Origin: Antilocapra americana
Taxonomy: Eukaryota; Chordata; Mammalia; Artiodactyla; Antilocapridae
Direction of reading: 5' to 3'
Assembly: GCA_007570785.1 (NCBI GenBank)
Contig: ML662442.1
Coordinates: forward strand, 60,164,180-60,228,179
DNA: 64,000 bases
Below the pieces are notes generated by a model, which was not told the DNA's origin, searched no databases, and saw nothing but the letters and a program-made list of their open reading frames with translations. Positions 46,514 to 56,830 of the stretch are shown one piece after another (within the stretch, counting starts at the first letter, position 1; each line of letters starts with the position of its first letter). Both the position numbers and the translations under genes were made by a program.

Positions 46514-47637
46514 GTAAAGAAGATGGAGAGAAACCCATGAGGCATGAGGACAGCTACCTTAATTGCTTCCTTGCCTTAGTTCATGCCAATCTCTGTACTG
46601 GAAATGCCTAGAAATACCTTCTTTAATCTCCTTCATTTATTCACACCCTCCCTACCCATCCAGACAGGCAATTAATGCCATGGTGTGTGTGGTTGTATTT
46701 ATTTGACAATTCAACCCTTATTTATGGTTTAGTTCTTTCTAGATGAATAATTTTTTTTTCTTAATCCATCAACGTATCTTTCCATCCTCAACGCTATTTT
46801 ATGCTTTAATTTTGTTAAGTTGATTCCCGTCTGAATGTGTCTAGGAAACCTATCCTTCTATCACTTCCCAGCCATTCCAGACCCCAAGTAAATACAATAA
46901 AATAAAATACACATGAAAATCACTGGTAACACCAGCCTAACAACAGGTGACAAAAGAAACTAGGGTTATTTGTGGTCTGAAATCCAAACTTGAGGTGGTT
47001 CCAACATCTTGAGATGTGGAATTTGTGGCCATTGTGCTATGGCAAAAACCCAGTAAGTAGCACTTAGGATCATCAAACAAAACACATTAATAGATATATA
47101 CACTCAGTAATTACCACACAAGGAAATAGACATGTATGGAAAGCAATATCTGCCCTTATAAAATTCACTCTCCACATAAGTCAGGAAATAGATGACAATT
47201 TAAATTAAAAAATCAAGAGTTTAGGAGAGCAATTTTAAAATTTAAAACTAGAAAAAATTGCTTCAAGTTATTATTTATCCATGACAAAAAGCTACATATA
47301 CTGTTCATTGGTATCATTCCCAGAAGTGCTGTGAAAGGAGAACAAAACATGACATCTTGTCTATCAAAATAAAAGATAACCCCAGAGCCAGGCCTGGCTC
47401 AGCACAAGGCCATCAGAGCCAGCAAAAGACAACCACATGTGGAATGCATTGAAAGCTGACTCTGAACACCACTCTGTAAAAATAAGAAGGGTGAGGGCGC
47501 CCCTCAGCTGACCAAGCACATCTCTCTGAAGGCAAGGAGCAGTCTGGAGTAGTGACATCTGCAGACCTGCTTCCCGCCTCTCCCCAGAGACTTGTCATTG
47601 TTACATAAAGTTTCATTTGGGTTTGAATTGACAACCT
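46514..47637. other. single-copy sequence, no gene seen
   Basis: About 1.1 kb. Nothing recognised; 47385-47600 is somewhat more GC-rich. Confidence 0.45.
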
Positions 47638-47647
47638 AGAGAAAACT

Positions 47648-47859
47648 GTGCTTAGTCTCTCAGTCATGTCTGACTCTTTGCGACCTCATGGACTGTAGCC
47701 CACCAGGCTCCTCTATCCATGGGGGATTCTCCAGGCAAGAATATTGGAGTGGGTTGCCATGCCCTCCTCCAAAGGATCTTCCCAAACCAGGGATCGATCA
47801 AACCCAGGTCTCCTGCATTGGAGGCGAATTCTTTACCATCTGAGCCACCAGAGAAGCCC
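47648..47859 (-). mobile_element. Bov-tA SINE, reverse, with perfect 10-bp TSD
   Basis: 'tgtctgactctttgcgacct', 'agcccaccaggctcctctat', 'ggcaagaatattggagtgg' and the head 'ctttaccatctgagccacca'. AGAGAAAACT flanks it exactly (47638-47647 and 47860-47869). Confidence 0.95.
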
Positions 47860-47869
47860 AGAGAAAACT

Positions 47870-49555
47870 AGTTTAGACATTTGGTTTCTGGTACATGATG
47901 TTAGTCCACAGTGTTCTGATGATGCCTTTCCCCAAGACTGGCATTTTAGAAGGAAGAATGGTTTTGAATCTGTGCCTGTGATCACTACAAGTCTTTTGAC
48001 ATGTACTAGTCATGGCACATATGCTTAAAGAACATGGAGATGAGTGATGTCTTTTTGTTAACTGATGACTTAGGAAGCAAGATAGTTTTACTTAGAATAG
48101 CCAGAATGGACAGATCCACTGTGATGTTGTTCAACTGCTATAAGAAGATCATAAATTCAGCGATAATAGATGATCTGATTGAGCCTTTAAGCAGCACAAG
48201 ACTTATTTGTCTTTATAGAAACCATGACTTAAATGCTTTCTTTTATCAACATTCAGCTTAAAGTTATCTAGATTGTTTTTCCTTTTAATAGAGTTTGAAA
48301 AAAATCAAATAGTGTTGATCTGTAAGGTGAATGCTGTCTCATAGTTAATCCAGCTTTATTAAGTCACAAAGTAGATAAAGATAAATTGAGGAATTAAAGT
48401 AAAATTGTTATTCAACAATAGCTGTGAATATTATGATATTGGTAAATAATCCATTAAGTGGGACAAATATAAATATACTATAATTAACAACCAATATATC
48501 TGCAAAACTAGATTTAATACAATATTATTGACATCTTCAGGCTTACAGATAACTTCTAGAGTAAAAAACTTATTTATTTATATCTGCTGTTGTCTTTTAA
48601 ACTGATTCTGAGAACCACAGAGGTCATATTTTATTTAAATGGATTAAACTGTTTGCTTCTTACTTTTGCTCATTTAGTTTATTATATTCTGGAAATATTT
48701 GCTGTTTGTATTCAGAGGAACATAATCCCTTTAGTGAATGGGAATTTAAATTTAAAAACAGTCATCAAATCCAGAAGGCTTCTTAGTTTATAAAAATTAC
48801 AAACCCAGACTAGTTATAAAAGTGTTATCATTCTAGGTTTTGTTACCTTCCTTTCTCTTGGTGATGAGCCCTAGACATCAGATTAATCACCTTGCTTACT
48901 GGTAATGACTCGTTTTGGCTTCTTTTCTTGGATTTTTTAAATTTAAATAAGTCTTTGTCTTAAAAGAGCATGTCATCAGTCAAAATAATGCTATCACTTC
49001 TGAAAATATTTTCCTTTTCTGACATGCACCAAGGTGCCATAAAGTAGTGTTGACAACTCCATCTATAGCATTCCACAAATCTTAAGGAGATATATCATCT
49101 GAAAAACCACACAGTCTATATCCGGGCTTTGACGAAACCTGAAACATGGCCTGCCAACCACAGATAAGATTTTGAAATGAAATGTTAGTCACTGAAAAGG
49201 TGATAACAGAAACAAGGATCAAATGCATGTACCCCTTCACCTGTGGCAGCCTGCGGTTTTGAGCCATGCCACCTTAAGAAAACACATTGCCATTTGGTCT
49301 CTTGGCAAAGTCGGTGGATATGCCTCCTGTGATAGCGCATGAAAACACACAGTGGACATGGTGTTAGATGCGCTGCTGGGAAAGTGCTGGAATTAAGAGA
49401 TGTTGTGAAGCAATAACCCAGCATGTCTAGCAAACTGGAGAATAAGGGGTTGGCACAGCTTGCCACAGAGCCGGAAAGATCAAAGCAACATGCCTTCATG
49501 AGGCAACAATGGTGGCTCAGATGGAAACTATGAAACCTTCCAGAACAAGTGGATT
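47870..49555. other. AT-rich single-copy sequence, no gene seen
   Basis: About 1.7 kb. The stretch 49080-49500 is less AT-rich and has a 104-codon minus-strand frame (49499-49185) with no recognised homology. Confidence 0.45.
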
Positions 49556-49627
49556 TTTCCTTCTCCCCATCTTCCTCCCCCTCCTCTTTCTCCTCCTTCT
49601 ACTTCTTCTCCCTATTTCTTTTTCTTT
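49556..49627 (+). repeat. pyrimidine-rich low-complexity tract
   Basis: C/T sequence dominated by CCTTCTCC and TCC units. Confidence 0.88.
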
Positions 49628-50220
49628 GAATCCTCAACTGTTATGAGATTTCAGGCTCATCTCAGCTTCCTATGGAAAATTTCAGTGGATAAGAGGAGAC
49701 AAAAGCTCATGACAGTGGACCTAGACATGAAATATTAAACCGAAGGATTTTTTTTTTAAGATTCTTTAAAAATATATATGTAACCAGAATGGCCACAAAC
49801 AGTACCTTTAAGGCAGAATTTATAATCATTTACTTCTTAATGGTTCCTCCCCCATGCCATCCATTTTCAAACAAAGCTGAGTTTATAGCCATCATCTGAG
49901 ATTACATTCCCGTGCAGTCGCAGTATTTCTTCTCTAATGATTTATTTAAAAGGGCCTCACCATGATAGCTCTCCAACTTTGTTCCTTCCTGTATATCACT
50001 GTTCAGGGTCAAATGCTGGAAAAGGGCTGGTCTCTGAGGCCTAACATATTTCACCAGTGGAGACTCTGGCTTTTCACTTCTCTTTCTCTCCTCATCACTT
50101 TCGGCTTAAAGAAGAACAGATGTGGAAACGTTTAGAAAAAGACTAATTGAATTTCACATAACACAATTTCGCATTGTTTGAGGAAGTACCTAAATCAACA
50201 GCACATTTTCCAAAGTCCCA
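49628..50220. other. single-copy sequence upstream of the CpG-rich patch
   Basis: No repeat recognised. Together with 50221-50870 it is a repeat-free block of over 1.2 kb, in which a conserved regulatory region would be plausible. Confidence 0.45.
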
Positions 50221-50770
50221 GCCTCGCCTAATTAGAACACCAAACGTGTGACTAATTGGCCACACTTCCACCAAAGGCTTGGCGGCAGATGCGCTGCGGT
50301 TCGCTCCCCTCACTCCCGCGGAGGCCAGCGGTTTGGCTGCGAGGAGCGGAGGTTCTACGTGAGCCGGGCGGGCAGGACCGGGAAGCTCCCGGGGAAGGCC
50401 GGAGAGCGAGTCCTTGCGGAGCAGGAGAATTTGGATCCTGGACGTGGCGGCGGCACCCGGAGAATTACCAGGAGATTATCAGTACATAAATTAAGAGATA
50501 CTGGGGGCTCTGAAATTAGGACCATGAATTAGCCTGCTCTTTATCATGTCGGCTTCGTGGTTTTAGAACTTGACATCTAATTAAAATATAATCCGATATG
50601 GTCAGCGAAAGGCTCCAGCTTACCCAGCCCTTTACCAGAGGGAAGAGCTGCTTTTTGCATGCAACAGGAGGTTTGCTTTCTTCCTTGTTGTATTTCCTAA
50701 TGGTGTGCTGGGGAGTGCGTGGGAAAGAAAAGGACATAATTAGAGCGATGGCAGGAGGATGATTCCCGGC
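50221..50770. promoter_or_regulatory. CpG-rich patch with flanking TAATTA sites, candidate regulatory element
   Basis: The core 50282-50462 carries about 21 CpG dinucleotides in roughly 180 bp, far denser than anywhere else in the window. TAATTA sites lie at 50229-50234, 50578-50583 and 50737-50742, a TAATTG at 50253-50258 that is also an inverted CCAAT box (ATTGG), and a bicoid-type TAATCC at 50589-50594. A GTGAGC sequence at 50359-50364 could serve as a splice donor. Open frames of 94 and 77 codons cross the core on the plus strand but have no recognised homology. It could be a promoter/first exon of an unrecognised transcript or an orphan CpG island enhancer; this is inference. Confidence 0.45.
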
Positions 50771-50869
50771 TGGATTTTATTACAAAATTCTGAGCCTATT
50801 GCTCGAGGGGTCCTGTCTCCCCCACTTTCTCCTCGTAGGCATAACACCCACGGAACTAGAAGTGATTTT

Positions 50870-51040
50870 AAAAGTCATTTAGTGCAACTTTCACATTTTA
50901 TAGATGAGGATTCTGAGGCCAACAGAGGTGAAGTAATTCGCCTAGGGTCACATGTCTCTTTGGTGGCCGATTTAGGACTAGAAATCAAACATAACATCTA
51001 CCTCTATTGCCATTTATACTTCCTCACTGGTGCTCCAGCT
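50870..51040 (-). mobile_element. MIR-type SINE, reverse
   Basis: 'cacattttatagatgaggat', 'ctgaggccaacagaggtgaa', 'gtaattcgcctagggtcaca' and 'taggactagaaatcaaac' follow the conserved core of reversed MIR. Diverged. Confidence 0.65.
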
Positions 51041-52847
51041 GATGTTGAAGGAACACTAGTGCAGGGGTTCACAGTTACCTGCTGGTTGTAGAGTCTGTTC
51101 AATCCTGATTATTTAAACAGCAAAATAATCCACTTGATTGTAAATTTGCTAGAGAAATACAGTATTCTAATTTGCCATCGTAGATCCTGGCTTCAGGGTA
51201 ATTGACTATGTAAAAATCCGAACATTTGCTTTAATTCAATCTTATCATTTTCTATATGATGAGAAATGAGAGTGAATATGGTTTTCTTTAGCAGGGATGC
51301 TTTTCTGAAAGAGAGGCTGTTTCTCTAGATTCAAGCTAAACAGAAATGCTATTCATATTGATTTTGTGTCTGTCAAATCTGTGTCTTACACTTATTAGAG
51401 ATAGAAAACATTCTGGCTTTAAAGTGTAAAACATATTTGGAAAACTCAGTGTTCCACTGAGGTTCACTCATCACCAATGTGTTTCATGTTTGGGGAATGT
51501 TTGAGCTTTTCTTTTACTACTCAGATTGTGATTTTTATACTTCTTTCTTCATGATTGCTTGATGAAAGGCCAAGGGATAAAAATTAATGTAGCATCTTCA
51601 CAAGATAATTATGATTATTTAAGGAGACATGAATATGTCTTTGATCATCTACTACTTAGAATAATCTTTGCTCCTGTGTTTCTCCATGAAAACAGACAGA
51701 TTAGAGTTGATTATACTTATTCAGAAACTATCTCCAACTTTCACATGCCAATGAAAACAAAGCCATAGTACTCCTCTTTCTTAAGTTTTAATCAAATATT
51801 TAGAAAACTGGAAATGAAGCTAATAGAAGAAATCAAGATCAGATGTGAGCAAAACACTTCATGCATTAACAATCTTGAAAGTTCTTTATTGATAAATGGC
51901 TTAGTTCAGATAGAAAAATACTTGTGTTTTTTACACACATGACGATGTGTGTAATGAAGAGCAATCATGACACTGATGGACCATGGAGGGATTTACCAGA
52001 AATCAAATCAAGTGAGGGTGTAATGACTTTATAATAATACAATGGATTGTCTGTGGAATCATTTTATCAACTATGTGATATGGCCAAATAGATGAAGAAG
52101 TGAATCTGTCATTTACAAGGAATCAGCCTTGGGAAAGTTGCTTCAACTCCATTTGCTTCAGACTGCAAGCACAAATGAACAAATGGACTGTGGCATGATG
52201 GTGTGTCAGCATGGTGAGTTTTGGCCATTTCTCTTCATCCGCCTGTGTTCACCACAGCCAAATGGACTGTTGGGTGGTCAGGATTTGTCATGAAGATAGA
52301 CAGCCACTGGGAAACAGAGCTGATGGGTCTTCCGGGCTGTGATCCAGTGCTTTGCTTCTTGAAAAGGAGTGCTCCGTGTCACCATGGGTAACATGGTGGC
52401 TATAAATTTTCTTTCTTTCCTTCTTTATTTATTAACTATCTCATTGAGATAAACTGAAAGGGAAGTATTTTGACCTCTTCAGAAGAAAGACCATTTAAAT
52501 GCATGAGGGATTTCCCCATCAAGAAGAAGTGATCAGTGAGTATCTTAAACATTGATGAAGTAGGTTGATTTTAAAATCATTTGTAGGCAATGAAGAAGCT
52601 ATCTTTTACCTTTAACAAACAATCCAGAATTACATTTTAAAGAAATAAGGGAAACCCTTCAAATTAATCACTGTGAAATATCCTCTTCAAATGTCATATA
52701 AACCTTTTACATTTGGAATGAATTATCTGGTTTGTATAATGAGTTAAAGTGGCACTAGTGGACCAAACATAGAGATATAATAGAACACTATTCTAGAGAG
52801 AATAATCCCATAGAGTACCAAGTGGTCAGATAAAAATGAAGGGAGGG
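51041..52847. other. AT-rich single-copy sequence, no gene seen
   Basis: About 1.8 kb. Contains the short hairpin at 51931-51954. No gene or known repeat. Confidence 0.5.
51931..51954. repeat. perfect 10-bp inverted repeat, 4-nt loop
   Basis: TTACACACAT, loop GACG, ATGTGTGTAA. Confidence 0.96.
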
Positions 52848-53195
52848 GCTTCACTGGTGGCTCCATGGTGAAGAGTCTGCCTGCCAATGCAAGAGACATG
52901 GGTTCAGTTCCTGGTCCGGGAGGATCCCACATGCCATGGGAGCAGCTGAGCCCATGAGCCACAACTATTGAGCCTGTGCTCCAGAGCTCAGGAGCCACAA
53001 CTACTGAACCCATGTGCCACAGCTACTAAAGCCCACACACCGTAGAGCCTTTTCTCACAACAAGAGAAGCCACTACAATGAGAAGGCCATGAACCACAGC
53101 CAGAGAGTAGCTCCCACTTGCTGCAACTAGAGAAAAGCCCACGCAACAATGAAGATCCAACACAGCCTAAATAAATAAATAAATACGTTTTTTTT
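52848..53195 (+). mobile_element. CHR-2-type SINE, near full length
   Basis: 'ggcttcactggtggctccat', 'ctgcctgccaatgcaagaga', 'gagccacaactattgagcct', 'tgtgccacagctactaaagc', 'acaacaagagaagccactac', 'ctgcaactagagaaaagccc' and 'cacagcctaaataaataaat'. About 350 bp, the best-preserved CHR copy here. Confidence 0.94.
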
Positions 53196-54305
53196 AAATA
53201 GAGAGAAAATCTATATTTTCTACCTATAAGATGTAGAATGCCCCAGACTTCTTTTTCTTCAAGCCTGTTTTCTCTCCCCACTTTCCTTACTCCTGTCTAT
53301 TCAACTTTGTGTCTCTTCTTGTAGTGTCAAGGAATGAACCTCTCTTTGCTTGGATTATGAAGAGCCATCTCTAAGATATGCATGAATAGAAACACACATT
53401 TCTCCTTGTTTTGCTTCTATTCAGGCACATCAAAAATGTATGTCTTCTGAACATTTTATATCAAAGCAAAGTATTTTTAATTAAAGCTTGGATCTCCTCT
53501 GAACTATGAAGACTAGACCAGACCAAGGACTGCCACATCATTTTTCTCCTCATTATCACCTCGTTAAGATCCCAGAACATGCCTCAGGAGCAGGGGGTTG
53601 CTTAACAAGGTGATAATGAGGAGAAAATGTCTCCAGCCTATTTGGGGCACAGTCCATGCCAGGTCTGATGATGGCAGAGCAGGTTGGACTGGGGCAGAAC
53701 ACACTTTAGGTACTCAAGTGTTGTTCTCTGAATGGGTTGGGCTCTTTTAAGGTATATCTTGTTTTCTTCTCATTACCATTGGTAAGTCAATGGAGAAAAA
53801 CTGAAAACTTTGGGGGAAGGGACTGTAAGCTGCTTCCTAATATTCATTTATCCATTTAGCCTTAGTAAGATGAACTTTGATTCATAGCTAGGCATTGCCA
53901 TCCAGCTAAAAGACTATATTCCTTAGTTTTTCATGAATCTACAAGTACCATGTAACTACATTTTAGCCCATGATATTTAATTTGGAACATTTTTGCTACC
54001 TCCCAGAAATGTCTTACAATAGAGAGACTTGTCTCTTTTTTTGCCTTTTCTCTCCTTTAGGTTGGCTAGAAAGTAGATGTGATAATCTGAGCTCAGGCAG
54101 CCATCTTGGACCATGAGGTGGTAAAGCATAAGAACAGAAGGAACCTGGGCCTTGATGACCCTGTGGGCACTAGGCAGCTTCCCTTTTGGTATACCAGAGA
54201 GAAACCAAATTTTATCTTGTTTAAGGCAGAAGTTTTTCTTGTTGGCGGTCTTGATGTAAGCTGAATCAAATATTACTATGCATGTTTAAAAAGATTAACT
54301 TCGTT
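53196..54305. other. single-copy sequence, no gene seen
   Basis: Contains the strong hairpin at 53542-53627. No gene or known repeat. Confidence 0.45.
53542..53627. repeat. near-perfect 27-bp inverted repeat, 32-nt loop
   Basis: The left arm 53542-53568 starts TTTTCTCCTCATTATCACC. The right arm 53601-53627 is its reverse complement with 26 of 27 positions paired. The single mismatch pairs C53562 with A53607, at a CpG in the left arm and a CpA in the right arm, which is what CpG decay of a once-perfect stem would give. The loop is 53569-53600. Not part of any repeat that I recognise. Confidence 0.96.
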
Positions 54306-54490
54306 TTTTAAAAAAATTAATTTATTTTAATAGGAGGCTAATTATTTTACAATATTGTGGTGGTTTTTGCCATACATCGACATGAATCAGCCATGGGCAT
54401 ACAGGTGTCCCCTCATCCGGAACGCCCCTCCCACTCCCTCGCTACCCCATCACTCTGAGTTGTAATGCTGTATGCTGTATTTAATCCAAA
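54306..54490 (-). mobile_element. ruminant L1 3' end, reverse
   Basis: 'aattaatttattttaatagg', 'acaatattgtggtggttttt', 'gccatacatcgacatgaatc' and 'gcccctcccactccctcgct' are the reversed 3' UTR of a ruminant L1. Confidence 0.8.
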
Positions 54491-54544
54491 GTTCATGTCC
54501 TTTCTGTTTTTTCTGCTTGTCTTTTCTTTCAATTTTATTTCACA

Positions 54545-54633
54545 GTTTTTTTTTAAGTTGAAGTGTAGTTAATTTACAATGATGTATTAGTTTCTGGTGT
54601 ACAGAAAACTGATTAAGATATATATATATCTGA

Positions 54634-54681
<48 letters not shown>

Positions 54682-54830
54682 ACATATATATACATATATA
54701 TATACATATATATATACATACCTGAATTTCCCCCTGATATACATATATGTACTTGGAATATAGAAAGAATATATATATTCTTTTATATCTTTTCCATTGT
54801 AGTTTATTACAAGACATTGAATGTAGTTTA
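54545..54830 (-). mobile_element. second reversed L1 3' end, with TA expansion
   Basis: 'aagtgtagttaatttacaat', 'tagtttctggtgtacagaaa', then, beyond a TA-rich block, 'cctgaatttccccctga' and 'ttccattgtagtttattaca'. This is a reversed older L1 3' UTR whose internal TA stretch has expanded. Confidence 0.65.
54618..54722 (+). repeat. (TA)n / (TATACA)n microsatellite
   Basis: A compound TA-rich repeat of about 105 bp inside the L1 3' end. The overlapping Tyr/Ile-rich frames are artefacts. Confidence 0.93.
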
Positions 54831-55679
54831 TCCTTAACTCATAATTGTCACTCAATCCAGAACATCTGGCATCAGTGATGTGTGGAGCCAGCTCACCCCA
54901 GCTCACACAAACCAATTTTTACAAATTTGAAACCTTGCAAACTAGTTGTTAAAACACAGCCATCAGTAAAATTTAAACTATAAAAATTATAACATAATAA
55001 ATTATGTTAATGCCAAGGGTAAGAAATATTTAAAAATCACCATTTCCTAATAGTTTTACTGTTCTCTGTGCCCTCAAATTTATATTATACCTCTATGTTG
55101 GAAATACCGTGTAGGTGTTATATGCACCTCTTACTAACTCCCTATTTGGCAACGTGACATAGGTAGCTTGAAATCAGTTACTGTGGGAATATTTTCACCA
55201 TGGAAATTGGCAAATACAAGTCAGGGCTTGACAGGGATATTTGTTATTGTTGTTGTTGTTGGCTGTCTAGTCTTAAGAGAATGATGGAGAAAAGTGTTAA
55301 TAATGCAAGTTAAACTCAAAAGTATGTTGTATATAGTACTAAAGTTGAAAGAAGTTTCAATTTGATGAATATTACTTGTATGGGGGTGGGAAATAGTTTA
55401 ATAGTAGGCCACCTATTAGACTTAGTGAAAGTAATTCTGTTGATTAAAGAGGCAGCAGATTGGGATACTACTTCATTTGTCAAACTATGGGTGGATTGCA
55501 ACTATAGGTGGGTTCAGCAATAATTGATAAGGGTTATAATTACAAGGGTTCAGCAAAAATTTATGATAGCATTCTGTGAGAATTAATTAGCCATAAGAAA
55601 TTTACAGAGAAGATTATTGCATATTTTATTATTTTTGAATTATGTACTACATATACTTTCTATTAGTAAAATTTATAAT
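54831..55679. other. AT-rich single-copy sequence, no gene seen
   Basis: A short (GTT)n lies at about 55244-55260. Nothing else recognised. Confidence 0.5.
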
Positions 55680-55978
55680 AAATCCCGGATAGCTCAGTTG
55701 GTAAAGAATCTACCTGCAATGCAGGAGACCCTGGTTTGATTCCCAGTTCAGGAAGATGCTCTGAAGAAGGGATAGGCTACCCACTCCAGTATTCTTGGGC
55801 TTCCCTTCTGGCTCATCTGGTAAATAATCTGCCTGCAATGTGGGAGACCTGGGTTTGATCCCTATGTTGGGAAGATCTCCTGGAGAAGGGAAAGGTTCCA
55901 TTCCACTATTCTGTTCTAGAGAATTCCATGGCCTGTACAGCAAAGCATCGGATGCAACTTTCACTTCACTTCACCTCA
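55680..55978 (+). mobile_element. dimeric Bov-tA SINE
   Basis: Same tandem-head structure as 35428-35742: 'cggatagctcagttggtaaa', then 'cttcccttctggctcatctg', body 'gagaattccatggcctgtac' and the tail 'tttcacttcacttcacc'. More diverged, and the second A box is altered. Confidence 0.93.
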
Positions 55979-56009
55979 TGTACTTTTATATATGCACACA
56001 TTTTTTTTT

Positions 56010-56830
56010 CAGGGATCCAGTTGTTGAACATTTATTAGGACACCATTATCTGAGAACTATCTATTATTTCTCCACTTCTCTCATCTTTTGTGTGTGTGTG
56101 TGGCAGGGGGGGCGTCATTTTTAAGATTGTTTTGCCTATTCTGGTCCCTTGCATTTACCTATGAATGTTACAATCAGCATGTCAACATATTGAAAAACAT
56201 CGGCTGAAATTTTGATAGAAGTTGTGTGAATGTGTAAATAAATTTGAAGAGTATTGTCATTTAGCAATATTAAATCTTCTGATCTATAAACACGGGATGT
56301 TCTTTTGACAATTTTTTTTCCCATGGAAAAATCTTGCACTTCTTGTGTTAAATTTATCCTTAAGTATGGTATCATTTTTGACTCTATTGCCTAATTTCAT
56401 TTTTGTATAGTTCATTACTAATGTGTAGAAGTAAAACTGAGTTTTATATATTGATCTTTCATCCTTCAAACTTGCTAAACTTAAGGTTTTTTTTAAAATT
56501 AGATTTCTTAGGATTTTCTATAAACAAGATTGTATTAGCATGTCATCTGAAAATGGAAATTATTTTGCATCTTCCTTTCCAAGCTAAATGCTTTTTAGTT
56601 CTTTTTCTTCCCTAATTTCCCTGGCTAGAAGCTCCAGTACAAAGCTGAATAGAAGTGGTGAAATTGGCATTCTTGTCTTGTTCCTCATCTAAAGGAAAAG
56701 CATTCACTCTTTCACTATGAGCATGATGTAAATGTTGCCATTTCTTAGATGCCATTTACCAGCTTGAAGACATTTCTTTTCATATCTTGTTTGTTAAGTG
56801 GTTTTATTTAATCACAAATGGGTATTGGAA
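56010..56830 (-). mobile_element. old L1 (L1M) ORF2 fragment, reverse
   Basis: The plus strand reads reversed L1 ORF2: 'gcctattctggtcccttgca', 'cttgtgttaaatttatcctt', 'taggattttctataaacaag', 'gctagaagctccagtacaaa' and 'gaatagaagtggtgaaattg'. The frames are broken throughout. It ends abruptly where the next L1 3' end begins. Confidence 0.85.

Noticed and set aside
54587..54915. Tyr/Ile-rich minus-strand frames
   Set aside because: Translation of the TA-rich microsatellite inside an L1 3' end.
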